64,000 nt of DNA from Takakia lepidozioides (taxonomy: Eukaryota > Streptophyta > Takakiopsida > Takakiales > Takakiaceae), in NCBI GenBank assembly GCA_030704615.1, contig CM060731.1, positions 54,792,221-54,856,220 on the forward strand, read 5' to 3'. The notes under the pieces are model-generated. The model saw only the letters and a list, made by a program, of their open reading frames with translations. It made no database searches and was not told the DNA's origin. Shown here in pieces: positions 32,560-42,239 of the stretch. A program made the position numbers and the translations under genes. Every line of letters starts with the position of its first letter. Position 1 is the stretch's first letter.

Positions 32560-33180
32560 GTTGAACACTCCCTTTGCATCCTTGATGCACCCACATTTGG
32601 CATACATGTCTATGTAAGGGTACTATTCAGAATGACATATGGTACAATTCCAGCTTTGACGATGTCACCATGGACCTCTTTGCCCTCTTGGCCTCGACCT
32701 GGCCAGGCTGCACTCCTTCCCGCAACATTTGCTCATATGTCTCCAATTCCTCTTTGAGCTTGGCATACATCTCCACAAGAGTATTGTTCATAATGAAATC
32801 TGCCACAATTCTAGCTTTGACGATGCACTTTGCCCTTCTCCAGCAAGCTCGCACATGCACTACAAACACAAACAAACGTAATTTGTGGTCGGACTTCACC
32901 CCCTCCCAAACCATTTGCTCATAGGTCTCCAAAACCTGCAATCCCCACCCCTGTTGTGCATGTCCTGCGATTAGCACGTTCCACGACACCACATTTTGCT
33001 CAGCCATATTGTTGAACACTCCCTGTCCACAAGGGTACTGTTCAGAATGACATCTGTCACAATTCCAGCTTTGACGATGCAACCATGGACCTCTTTGCCC
33101 TTCCCCAGCAGGCTCGCACATGCACTACAAATGCAAGCAAAACTGGTTGTGGCAAACTGGGAGCAATATGTGTCAGAAGA
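32560..33180 (-). pseudogene. PPR (PLS-type) pseudogene fragment
   Basis: PPR proteins bind organellar RNA through 31-36-residue repeats. Here the minus strand reads several broken repeats: CACSACASLLGKGKEVHGCI, VKAGIVTDVILNSTLVD, MAEQNVVSWNVLIAGHAQQ and LETYEQMVWEGVKSDH. Frameshifts fall inside repeats and segments are duplicated, so no continuous protein remains. The VVSWN and LETYEQM motifs are the typical S/L-repeat signatures of plant PLS PPR proteins. Confidence 0.8.
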
Positions 33181-34339
33181 AACCACTGATACAAATCTAC
33201 AGCTTACAAGCTGTCTCTATCCTCAAAATTGGCAGCACATCACCCGCTGCCATGACATATATTGCCCTAGACACACATTGCCCTAACTGCCATCCCCCAA
33301 GATGCTACCCCCACCAGACTTCTCTCACTTGGGTCCTTGCAAGGCTGACTTCCAGCTCTGACTCTGTGCGTGGGGCCTATCGGCCAACATACACCAGCAA
33401 GCCCTCCCCCTATCCTGCATCAACTCATCTCAGTCTTACCAAGGTGTCATCACAGATGGAGACCCTGGAAAATGCCTTTGCCCAGGAGATGAAGAACATT
33501 AGGCAACTAGAAACGTGGGGGGCTGCATATGCTCTGCAGTCAACTTGGCTTGTTGAATGCTTGCATAAGAGATGAGGGATTGCTGTCAGTACACGGCATT
33601 GATTTCATCAAATCCTACAGCAGCCCACCATCGCTGCCCACTGCTTACAAACTGCCACAAAATCAGTTTCACATGACTTACAGATGATTGGTGATTGGCA
33701 AGGCCCCTCGCCATGGGCCACATTAATTGTATGTTGCAGCCCAGAACAATGACGGGAAGTCATCTAGGGCAGCAAACCCCATCTTGGCAGCGTCTTTTGT
33801 GTGAGAGAAGTCAAGCTGAACCTGCTCATCATATTGAGTGGGTGGACCAGATGTAAAGCTGCCAAGCCAACCACACTCATATTCGCACTCGACCAATATA
33901 AGCTGGAGCCATTTTCAGATTAGGAGTACCCGTGTTTTAAGAATACTCCTTCTTCAACTTGCGGTGAACGGGCAGAAAACTTCACAATGTGCAGGAGATT
34001 AATGGACCAAGATGCGGACCTGAATTAGGTATCCAGTTGGGCAATGCTGGTTTCAAAACCCCGTTCCATCCCTGCGTTTTGAAGATCTGGCTTGAATGGG
34101 CACACTCCGGCAATGGAAGGCTCACGGAGTAATGAGTTTGGGCTGATATGCATGCTGACATGTCATGCCGGTGCAAAGAACAGCGCTCTGAGTGGTGATT
34201 GTGATCTCAAAATCTGCCCCTGCATTTAAGCTGATTTCTCTCTCGAGCAGAGCCGCCTTGTGGATGTTCCAGCCAGTGTCCAAAAACAAGCTCAAGTGCA
34301 AGACAACAACATCAGCAAGGCATGGTTAGCTAAGCAAGG
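33181..34339. other. Gene-free stretch between PPR fragments
   Basis: The plus-strand frame 33120-33575 overlaps the PPR fragment and continues without a known domain. No RNA gene or ordered repeat is seen. Confidence 0.4.
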
Positions 34340-34948
34340 TCATGGTGGGGAGGCATTTGAACTCTCTGAACGTAATGTGGTCGGACTTCACCCCCTCCCA
34401 CATCAACTGCTCATAGGTCTCCAAAACCCGCAATCCCCACCCATGTTGTGCATGTCCTGCGATCATCACGTTCCACCACACCACATTTCGCTCAGCCATA
34501 TTGTTGAACACTCCTTGTCCACAAAGGAATGCTCCCACGTTTGGCATACATGTCGACAAGGTATTGTTACATCTCGTACAGTTCCAGCTTTGACGATGTC
34601 ACTATGGACCTCTTTGCCCTTTATCAGGTCTCCAAGTCTCCAGGGCTGCCAGGTTTGCACATGCATTGCAAACACAAATGAACGTGACCCGGTCAGGCTG
34701 CACCCCTTCTTGCAACATTTGCTCATATGTCTCCAATGCCCTCATCCCGCACACATGCTGGCCATATCTTGCGAGATTCAGCGTGTTCCATGAGACAACA
34801 TCTCGTTCAGCCATGTTATCAAACCCTCCCTTCGCAACTTCATAGGTCTCCAAAGCCTCCATCCCACGTCCCCGCTGTGCATACCCTGCAAGCATCACAC
34901 TCCACGACACTACATATCGGCAAAACAGGCTGAAATAGGTCGAAGAAG
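34340..34948 (-). pseudogene. PPR (PLS-type) pseudogene fragment, cut by gypsy LTR
   Basis: The minus-strand reading includes YVVSWSVMLAGYAQRGRG, MAERDVVSWNTL, ALETYEQMLQEGVQPDRVTF, CNACANLAALE, GKEVHSDIVKAGTVRDVT and RNVVWWNVMIAGHAQHGWG: about four PPR repeats spread over three frames. Its 5' side ends where the truncated gypsy LTR begins (34949), so the insertion or a later deletion broke the locus there. Confidence 0.82.
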
Positions 34949-35340
34949 ACCAGCCATGCCATTTTATGGCGAACCACCACGAAAACCCTCGACTCCCGGT
35001 GATGAGTCGCGGTGAGTCTTGGCCCACTCACCACGACCCCTATGGACCGTGATGAGTCCCAAGACTCCCCACGACTCCCACCACGAGGTCTCCGCCCCCA
35101 TGGTGAGTCCTATGCCACCCCCACTAAGTCCCGCTAAGCTACCACCACCCCTTGTGGAGCCACCCCCACCGCAACCCGGTGTGCGGGGCTCCACCTAGTG
35201 AGCGCCTCCGCCTCCTTGAGTGCCTTGGGCACTCAAGGGTGCTTCAGCCCCCCATACCTATCGCTGCCGCTGCCCCCACCACAGGGGCAGCCCTTCATGT
35301 GTCTCGACCCCCTGCCCTTAAGGCAAAGGGCCGCGACACA
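34949..35340 (-). repeat. Truncated 3' LTR of the gypsy element
   Basis: This matches 41193-41581 of the other LTR. On the minus strand it begins TGTGTCGCGGCCC. It lacks the last ~335 bp, which in the complete LTR contain the TATATATA box, so only the U3-like part remains. GTGAGTC/GACTCACC motifs recur inside. Confidence 0.9.
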
Positions 35341-36242
35341 CACCCCTACCAACAGGGAGTCGATGTCCTCATCGACTTGTCCATTTTGTAGAAACGAACA
35401 TCCAAGTTGTGGCGTCCCACATCAAGGAGTTTGTTTCCGCACCATGGCGTCCCATGGCAAAGAACCAAACCCCACACTTGACTCTTCTCTCCACTAGCTA
35501 GTTCGGCCGACTTCCTCCAAGTCCCGGCCAAGGGTGGAGCCTCCCCAGCTCCTCCCAGTGCACTCTTCTTGGCCTACTTCAAGGCCAAGGAACGATCCTC
35601 CCCGAGGATCGAATCGCCTTACTGCAACAACATTGCTTGCGACCGCTCATGATGCCGCTTTTGGCATCACCTTGAGCAAGGGTTCACCTGGAACCCTCTT
35701 TGACTAGGAAGATAACCTTGAACTAACCGTGCGCCCCAATCACTACAATTGGGTCCGCCTTGGAATGCTGGCCTGAGGTACGGGAACACGCCGAAGCCGC
35801 ACTACGACTTCGTCCCGAGGCTACACGATTATAGTACGTGAACGGAAGCACGTAGCTTCCGCGTTAGCCCGCACTACAAGGCAACCGCCTCGGTAGCGCA
35901 GTTATAGTATGCGCACGCGCCAGGTGCGCACTAGCACGTGAACTCCCAAAGAAGGTGCAAGTTTCTTTGCCCTTGGATGGGAGTCACCCGATTTCGGCAC
36001 TGCGCAAACACACGATTAACCCAATTTACCTCTCCCACTTTTGTAAGCTAGCATGCATTCTACACACTAGCCAACCACACCATGCATCCCCATTCCAAAC
36101 AAAATAGGACGCACGAAATTTGGAATCCATTTCCTTTATAACAAATTTTTGTACAATACAAGTTTTTGCAATCGGATTCCTGAGCTAGCTAAGCCGGGCT
36201 AAGCATGCATTTCCTCCCCACGCTCCAAGGTTGATGTCCCCA
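35341..36242 (-). other. 3' untranslated part of the gypsy element with polypurine tract
   Basis: About 0.9 kb lie between the pol stop and the 3' LTR. The purine-rich GGTAGGGGTG immediately before the LTR (minus strand) is the probable plus-strand primer site. No open frame of note. Confidence 0.6.
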
Positions 36243-37345
36243 TCAACGCTTCTTCCGCTTTTGAGGTCGCCCTTCGAAAACTGCAACCGCCTCGGATGCG
36301 TTTCCCATTTCTGAGGCACGCACCCAAGATGCCTCCACATGATGATAGCCCTTCCATTTGACGAGATACTCCGTTTCTCGGTTTTTGAACCTCCTCGACT
36401 TAAGAACTGCCTCCACCTCGTACTCAGGTTCATTTTCATGATCCAACAGCACAGGTGGCGGACGCAACACTTGATGCCGATTCGGACGCGCTTCATCTTT
36501 GAAGTAAGGCTTCAAAAGGGAGACATGGAATACTGGGTGTACCTTGCTGTTTGCCGGCAGCTCCAATTCATACACATCCTCATTCATAACCTTCCGAATG
36601 CGAAAGGGTCCCGCATACGGAGGTACGAACTTCGGACTCACTTCCGGAGGTAGTCGGAAATTCTTAATGTTCAACCAGACCTCCGTGCCTGCCTCAAACT
36701 TCACTTCCCTCCGCTTCTGATTCGCCTGCCTTTCATACCGTTTCCTAGCTTTGGCAATGTTGTACTTTGCAGCTTCAACAAACGCTCGCGTTCTTCCAGT
36801 ACTGCCGCTACTGCCGGTTCCTCAACGTCTTGGGCGGCCCAACTTGTCGGCACCAGAGGTGCTTTTCCATAGACCAATACGAAAGGGGAAACTCCCGTTG
36901 CGGAGTGTTCTGTGTTATTATAACAGAACTCTGCCGCGTCTAAGTGTTCCATCCAGTCTGTTTGGTCTGCCGACACGTAATTCCGCAAGATCTGCTTCAC
37001 TACGGAATTCACTCTTTCTGTTTGGCCGTCGGTCGTAGGTCGGAAGGCGGTGCTCATCTTCAGCCTCGTCCCCATCTTCTTCCAAAGTGCCCTCCAAAAT
37101 TTACTCGTAAACTTTGGATCGCGGTCCGAGACAATATCCTTCGGGACTCCATGATGCTTTAAGACGTGGGCGAAGTAAAGTCGTCCTGTCTCCTGCGCCG
37201 TTGCCTTCTCCTTGGTGGGGATGAAATGGCCCATTTTACTGAACCTATCCACCACCACCATGATTGCATCGAATCCTTTTGACAGCGGCATAGCAGTCAT
37301 GAAATCCATCGAGACGCTTTCCCAAGTCCCCTCTGGAATCGGCAA
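36243..37345 (-). pseudogene. Gypsy integrase core, C-terminal domain and chromodomain (broken)
   Basis: The core frame (37345-36701) carries SVSMDFMTAMPL (first Asp), VSDRDPKFTSKFW (second Asp) and DGQTERVNSVVKQ (Glu). A frameshift near 36735 leads to the frame 36704-36243 with the integrase C-terminal VWLNIKNFRLP and PYAGPFRI blocks, then HPVFHVSLLKPY and a chromodomain (about EYEVEAVLKSRR to YLVKWKGY). Chromodomains steer chromovirus integration to marked heterochromatin. Confidence 0.9.
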
Positions 37346-37880
37346 GGGTTATAACAGCCCCGCTTGCTTTTTGTACTCGCTCCGGTTTTGTTGGCATGTG
37401 GTGCATGTCTTGACATACTCCTCCGCCTCCTCCCTCAGTTTAGGCCATAAATACTCTTTCTTTAAGAGTGCCGCAATGTGCTTGGCTCCGTCGTGGCCCG
37501 CAAGCGGGCTATCATGACATTCTCTCAAGAGGCTATCTCTGATCCCTCCCTTCGGCACGTAGAGACGCTTTTGCTTATACCGGAGCAGTCCATTTTGCAA
37601 GGGGAACTGCGATTTAACCCCCATCCTCAAGTCCGGCATCATGGACTTCGCCAGCTCATCCTTCCGGCAAGCCTTCTGGATCTTCCTTTGGAGCGCCGTC
37701 TCGCCCTTGTACACCAACAAGAGCTGCTGCTTTCTACCTAAAGCATCGGCCACCACGTTGTCTCGTCCCGGTTTGTACTGGATATCCACGTCGAACACCG
37801 CCAAAGTATCTTGCCACCTAAGTTGTTTTTGGGGACAACTTGGGCTGCGTGGCAAAATACTTCACCGTGACATTGTCCGT
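37346..37880 (-). pseudogene. Gypsy RNase H end and integrase zinc finger (broken)
   Basis: The frame 37855-37349 includes YKPGRDNVVADALGRK, then the HHCC finger (ECHDSPLAGHDGAKH, CTTCQQNRSEYKK). An in-frame stop near 37346-37349 separates it from the integrase core, which is open in the same frame. A frameshift near 37870 separates it from the RNase H body. Confidence 0.88.
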
Positions 37881-38640
37881 GAACACTTCACTGGGTTGGA
37901 ACCAACATAGTGGCGCCAAAGCTCAAGACAGTGCACCACCGCCTTCATCTCTTTCTCATGCGTTGGCCACCGTCGCTCCACTTCATTTAGTTTCTTACTT
38001 TCGTAAGCCACTGGACGTCCATCTTGCATCAGTACACCCCCAATCGCGAAGTCCGACGCATCTGTATGTATCTCGAACGGACGATCGAACTCCGGGATTT
38101 TCAAGACTGGAGCTTCCGCCATCCGCTGCTTCAATTCAGCAAAAGCTTGGCCACAAAATGTGTTCCATGCCCAAACTTTAGATTTACACAGAAGGTCTGA
38201 CAGCGGCCCCGCGATTTTGGCGAAATTTCTCACATACTTCCAGTAATAGGAGGCGAGTCCTAGGAAGGATCGCACTCCCGGGACCGAAGTCGGAGGCTCC
38301 CAGTCCAAGATCGCCCTCACCTTTCTGTCATCCATTTTGATCCCATCCTGTGTAATTACATGCCCCAGGAACTCCACTTTTGTGACCCCGAATTCGCACT
38401 TTGAAGCTTTGGCATACAGCTTCCCTTCTCGCAATTTCTGGAACACCCTTTTGAGGTGCTCCAGGTGCTCCTCTTTTGTTTTCGAATACACCAAAATGTC
38501 GTCAATGTACACGATCACAAAGTCATCCAACCACTCCTGGAAAAGGCTGTTCATCAGCGTGCTAAATGTCGCTGGTGCATTGGTGAGCCCAAAAGGCATC
38601 ACCAAGAACCATATGAACCATACCTTGTCATGCACGCGGT
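37862..38640 (-). pseudogene. Gypsy RT second half and RNase H
   Basis: The frame 38635-37862 has [13 protein letters not shown], the catalytic [35 protein letters not shown] and the RNase H motifs [16 protein letters not shown] and [15 protein letters not shown]. It is separated from the first half of RT by a frameshift near 38600-38640. Confidence 0.92.
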
Positions 38641-39950
38641 CTTCTCCTCGTCTCCTTCCGCCACTCGAATTTGATGATAGCCGGAGCGCAGATCGATCCG
38701 GCTGAAATACTTCGCTCCTGCCAACCGATCGAAAAGGTCGTCGATCCTTGGCAAAGGGTACCAGTTTTTGATAGTCACCTTATTCAAAGCCCTGTAATCG
38801 ACACACATCCGCAGCGTCCCATCCTTTTTATCTGCAAATAGCACCGGGGCTCCGTAAGGTGACTTACTCGGCCGGATGTACCCCTTTGACATTAGATCTT
38901 TGAGCTGAGTCTTCAGCTCGACCAACTCTCTGTGGCTCAACCGGTAGGGCGCCTTGGCAGGCGGTTCCGATCCCGGTATCACCTCAATCTTGTGGTCAAC
39001 TCCTCTTCGCGGTGGCAAGCCGCTTGGCAAATCCTCCGGCATCACATCATGGTATTTCTCCAAAATCCCCTTCATCCAATCTGGGCTCGGCTCTCCATCG
39101 CCTTCTCCCTTCACTTCTCTAATGTAGAGCAAAAATTGGGGCTCGTGTGCCTCCTCCACGGCCCACTCCCTTGCTGATAGAAGGTTTATTCGCCCTCCCA
39201 CGGGTTTGGGCGTTTCCGAAACTCGTAAGACCTCGCCACCATTCCAACATGGCAGCGTGACTACCCTCTTGCGGCCATCTATGACCGCTCCGGATTTGCT
39301 CAAAAAGGTCATCCCCAAAATGAGATCCACTCCATCGATCTTGCAGACGGTGAAGTTTTCGCGTCCCTCCCAACTCCCCAGTTGAAGAGGAACATCGAAC
39401 GCCAACCTCGTCGCCAATTGCGGTTCTCCTTTGGCAGAACGCACCTCAATAGAGGCCCCTACGTCAGTTGTCGGGAGTCCCAACTTTTGTGCCGTTGCCG
39501 GTGTCATGAAGGAGTGCGACGCTCCTGTGTCCACCAACAATGACACGTTAGTTCCGGATATTATCCCATCCACGAACAATAAGTGACTCCCTTTACGCAA
39601 TGCGCCAGTTTCTTGATACAACTCACAAGAATATTTGCCTACCTTGCAAGTCCTGGTGACCACCGCTTCCACCAAGCGACTGATGGTATCTTCCGACATC
39701 TCTGTAGTCGCCCGAGTCATGTTCAATTGCCGGGGCTTCGTGCACTTCTTGGCCATGTGCCCGGGTTCCCCACAATTGAAACACACTCCAACAAAGGTTG
39801 CCTTCTGTCCGCCATAGGCCGCTCCACCCGCTTTTCCTTTCGAAGCACCGGGTGCCGCCTTGACTTGTGATGGCCCTCCCTTCGATTTCCACATGCTGTT
39901 GTCGCCGCGTGGCCTATCCCACTTCTTTTTCGGTCGGAAGGAGTCACCTT
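38599..39950 (-). pseudogene. Gypsy nucleocapsid, protease and RT first half
   Basis: The frame contains the zinc knuckle [14 protein letters not shown], the aspartic protease motif [12 protein letters not shown] and its flap-side ILGMTFL, then RT fingers ([54 protein letters not shown]). It is linked to gag by a frameshift near 39950. Confidence 0.92.
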
Positions 39951-40802
39951 CCCGCCGGTCTTCTTGTGGTTCAGCTCCGTACGGCCTTGTCTTTCACCCC
40001 TAGGGACATCTGAGAAACATTCAGCCCTCTCAATTGCCTCGTTCAAAGTCTTAGGTGGCTTCTCCTCCAACTTCCGCCTGGCCCATGGGGCCAACCCCGC
40101 CACAAAGTTGAAGACCATTTCTGGTTCCGCCATATCCGCGACTTCGAGCAACAGCACATTGAAAGCCTGGACATATCCCCGAATGTCATCTGTTTGCTTC
40201 AAATTCCTCATCTTGTCCCGGGCAAGCCAGGACGCATTGAGGGGCACAAACTGTCTCTTCATCAATTCCTTGAACCCACTCCAGTTCAAGGTTTCCGGAC
40301 TTGGACCTCGGTCGTGAAGGCGTTTCTGCCACCATTGTTGAGCATAGCCCCTCAAATAGGTGGGAGCCACTTCCACCCGATCCTCGTCACTCAACTTGGC
40401 CGCCCGGAAGTACTACTCTAGCTCCAAGAGCCAGGTGTTGAGTGCCTTCCGATTTCGGATGCCCTCGAAGGTGTCGGGTTCCTTAGGCTTCATCTTAAAT
40501 TTTGCCTTAGTGGAAGTGGCATTAGCCGCCCTCAACACGTCTTTCAGCGTCCCGCCAAACTGCGCCAACAACCCTTCCCAAAAGGCTGCCGGCATGGGAG
40601 GCATCTGTTGGTCGGTCGGAGCTCTCACGGATTCCTCGGGCTCCGACTCCTCGGATTCCTCCCGCTCTTGAGCGGCCTTGTTTTCGGAAACGTGCATCGC
40701 TCCCTCAAACGGCCGCCTCGGTGACACGTCGCCCCCATCGGGCTCACCAGGATCATCATCTTTTGGGCCATTCCGCTTTCGCTTTGGCTTGCCCGACCCC
40801 AT
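39951..40802 (-). pseudogene. Gypsy gag (one nonsense codon)
   Basis: It starts at ATG 40802 (MGSGKPKRKRN). An acidic, Pro-rich N-terminal segment is followed by PDTFEGIRNRKALNTWLLEL, an in-frame TAG at about 40413, and then the retrotransposon-gag capsid region (YLRGYAQQWWQKR, FKELMKRQFVPL, FVAGLAPWARRKL). Both parts are in the same frame, so the stop is a point change. Confidence 0.88.
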
Positions 40803-40843
40803 GATGAGGCCAATCCCAAGGACGATCGCGTACTGAACTCTAA

Positions 40844-40855
40844 GCTCTGATACCA
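40844..40855 (-). promoter_or_regulatory. Primer-binding site (initiator tRNA-Met type)
   Basis: The minus strand reads TGGTATCAGAGC two bases after the LTR end, the standard match to the 3' end of plant initiator methionine tRNA. Confidence 0.92.
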
Positions 40856-40857
40856 AG

Positions 40858-41581
40858 TGTCGCGCACCTCACTTCGGTAAGCTCCCCTTCAAGTCATAGA
40901 TACTCGCTTTGATGCGCGCGCCTGACTCCCAACCTGGCCGCCGGGCCAACTTGGAGCTTCGGCTGCTCACCGGGACATAACGGTCCCCCTTCGCTTCCCA
41001 CTAAACCCTCCACCTATTTGGGCCTAGTGGAATTCCCTTTGGTTGATGGTAGTCTGGAACAGCTCCCCACTCTTTGGTCGCTTTCCGGCTCGCACGCTTA
41101 CTCACTAGTTTTTGGTCACCAACGGGCTTGCACCGTTCTCGGGGTTACTACTCCCTATATATACTTCTGAAGCTGTCCGCGGGGGTTTCACAACCAGCCA
41201 TGCCATTTTATGGCGAACCACCACGAGAACCCTCGACTCCCAGTGATGAGTCGCGGTGAGTCTTGGCCTACTCACCACGACCCCTATGGACCGTGATGAG
41301 TCCCAAGACCCACGACTCCCACCACGAGGTCTCCGCCCCCATGGTGAGTCCTATGCCACCCCCACTAAGTCCCGCTAAGCTACCACCACCCCTTGTGGAG
41401 CCACCCCCACCGCAACCCGGTGTGCGGGGCTCCACCTAGTGAGCGCCTCCGCCTCCTTGAGTGCCTTGGGCACTCAAGGGTGCTTCAGCCCCCCATACTT
41501 ATCGCTGCCGCTGCCCCCACCACAGGGGCAGCCCTTCATGTGTCTCGACCCCCTGCCCTTAAGGCAAAGGGCCGCGACACA
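40858..41581 (-). repeat. 5' LTR of the gypsy element (724 bp)
   Basis: On the minus strand it starts TGTGTCGCGGCC and ends GCGCGACA, bordering the primer-binding site. A TATATATA box lies near 41152-41161. GATGAGTC/GTGAGTC motifs recur in U3. Confidence 0.92.
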
Positions 41582-41587
41582 AGAGGA

Positions 41588-42233
41588 GTTGCCCTTGTGG
41601 TGGGGACAGTAGCAGCAATAGGTACGGGGGCTGAAGCACCCTTGAGTGCCCAAGGCACTCAAAGAGGCGGAGGCGCTCACTAGGTGGAGCCCCGCACACC
41701 AGGTTGCGGTGGGGGTGGCATATGACTCACCATGGGGCGGCATATGACTCACCATGGGGCGGAGACCCTGTGGTGGGAGTCGTGGGGAGTCTTGGGACTC
41801 ATTACGGTCCATTGGGGCCGTGGTGGGTAGGCCAAGACTCACCGCGACTCATCACCGGGAGTCAAGTGTCTTCGTGGTGGTTCGCTATAAAAGAAGGTGT
41901 TGTTTGTGAAACCCCCGTGGACAGTCACAGAAGTATATATAGGGAGTAGTAACCCCGATAATGGTGCAAGCCCGTTGGTGACCAAAAACTAGTGAGTAAG
42001 CGTGCGAACCGGAAAACGACCAAGGTATGGGAGCTGTTCCGGACTGCCAACAACCAAAGGGAATTTTCACTAGGCCCAAAGTGAGCGAGGGTCTTGTGGA
42101 GGAGCAAAGGGGGACCGTTATGTCTTGGTGAGCAGCCGAAGCTCCGAGTTGGCTCGGCGGCCAGTTTGGGAGTTAGGCGCGCGCATCAAAGTGAATAACT
42201 ATGACGTGAAGGGGAGCTTACCGAAGTGAGGTG
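41588..42233 (+). repeat. Inverted LTR copy abutting the 5' LTR
   Basis: The same LTR sequence in the opposite orientation, missing about its first 50 bp. It runs from the CTTGTGGTGGGGACAG block through a TATATATA box near 41932 to ...GGTGCACGACA at 42231. It is more diverged from 40858-41581 than the element's two LTRs are from each other, so it belongs to an older insertion. No internal sequence follows, so it is a solo or remnant LTR. Confidence 0.88.
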
Positions 42234-42239
42234 CACGAC

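Larger units (their letters stand above)
34949..41581 (-). mobile_element. Ty3/gypsy chromovirus-like element, minus strand
   Basis: A nearly full-length element: 5' LTR 40858-41581, primer-binding site 40844-40855, gag, protease, RT, RNase H, integrase and a C-terminal chromodomain, about 0.9 kb of 3' untranslated sequence, a polypurine tract next to 35341, and a truncated 3' LTR 34949-35340. The overlapping parts of the LTRs differ by about four substitutions and a 3-base indel over ~390 bp. At least two nonsense changes and four frameshifts break the coding region, so it cannot make its own proteins. Confidence 0.93.

Noticed and set aside
34990-35060. GTGATGAGTC motifs in the gypsy LTR as hammerhead ribozyme cores
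   Set aside because: The CUGAUGAG core is not complete (G precedes UGAUGA), and no paired stem followed by GAAA is present at the right distance.
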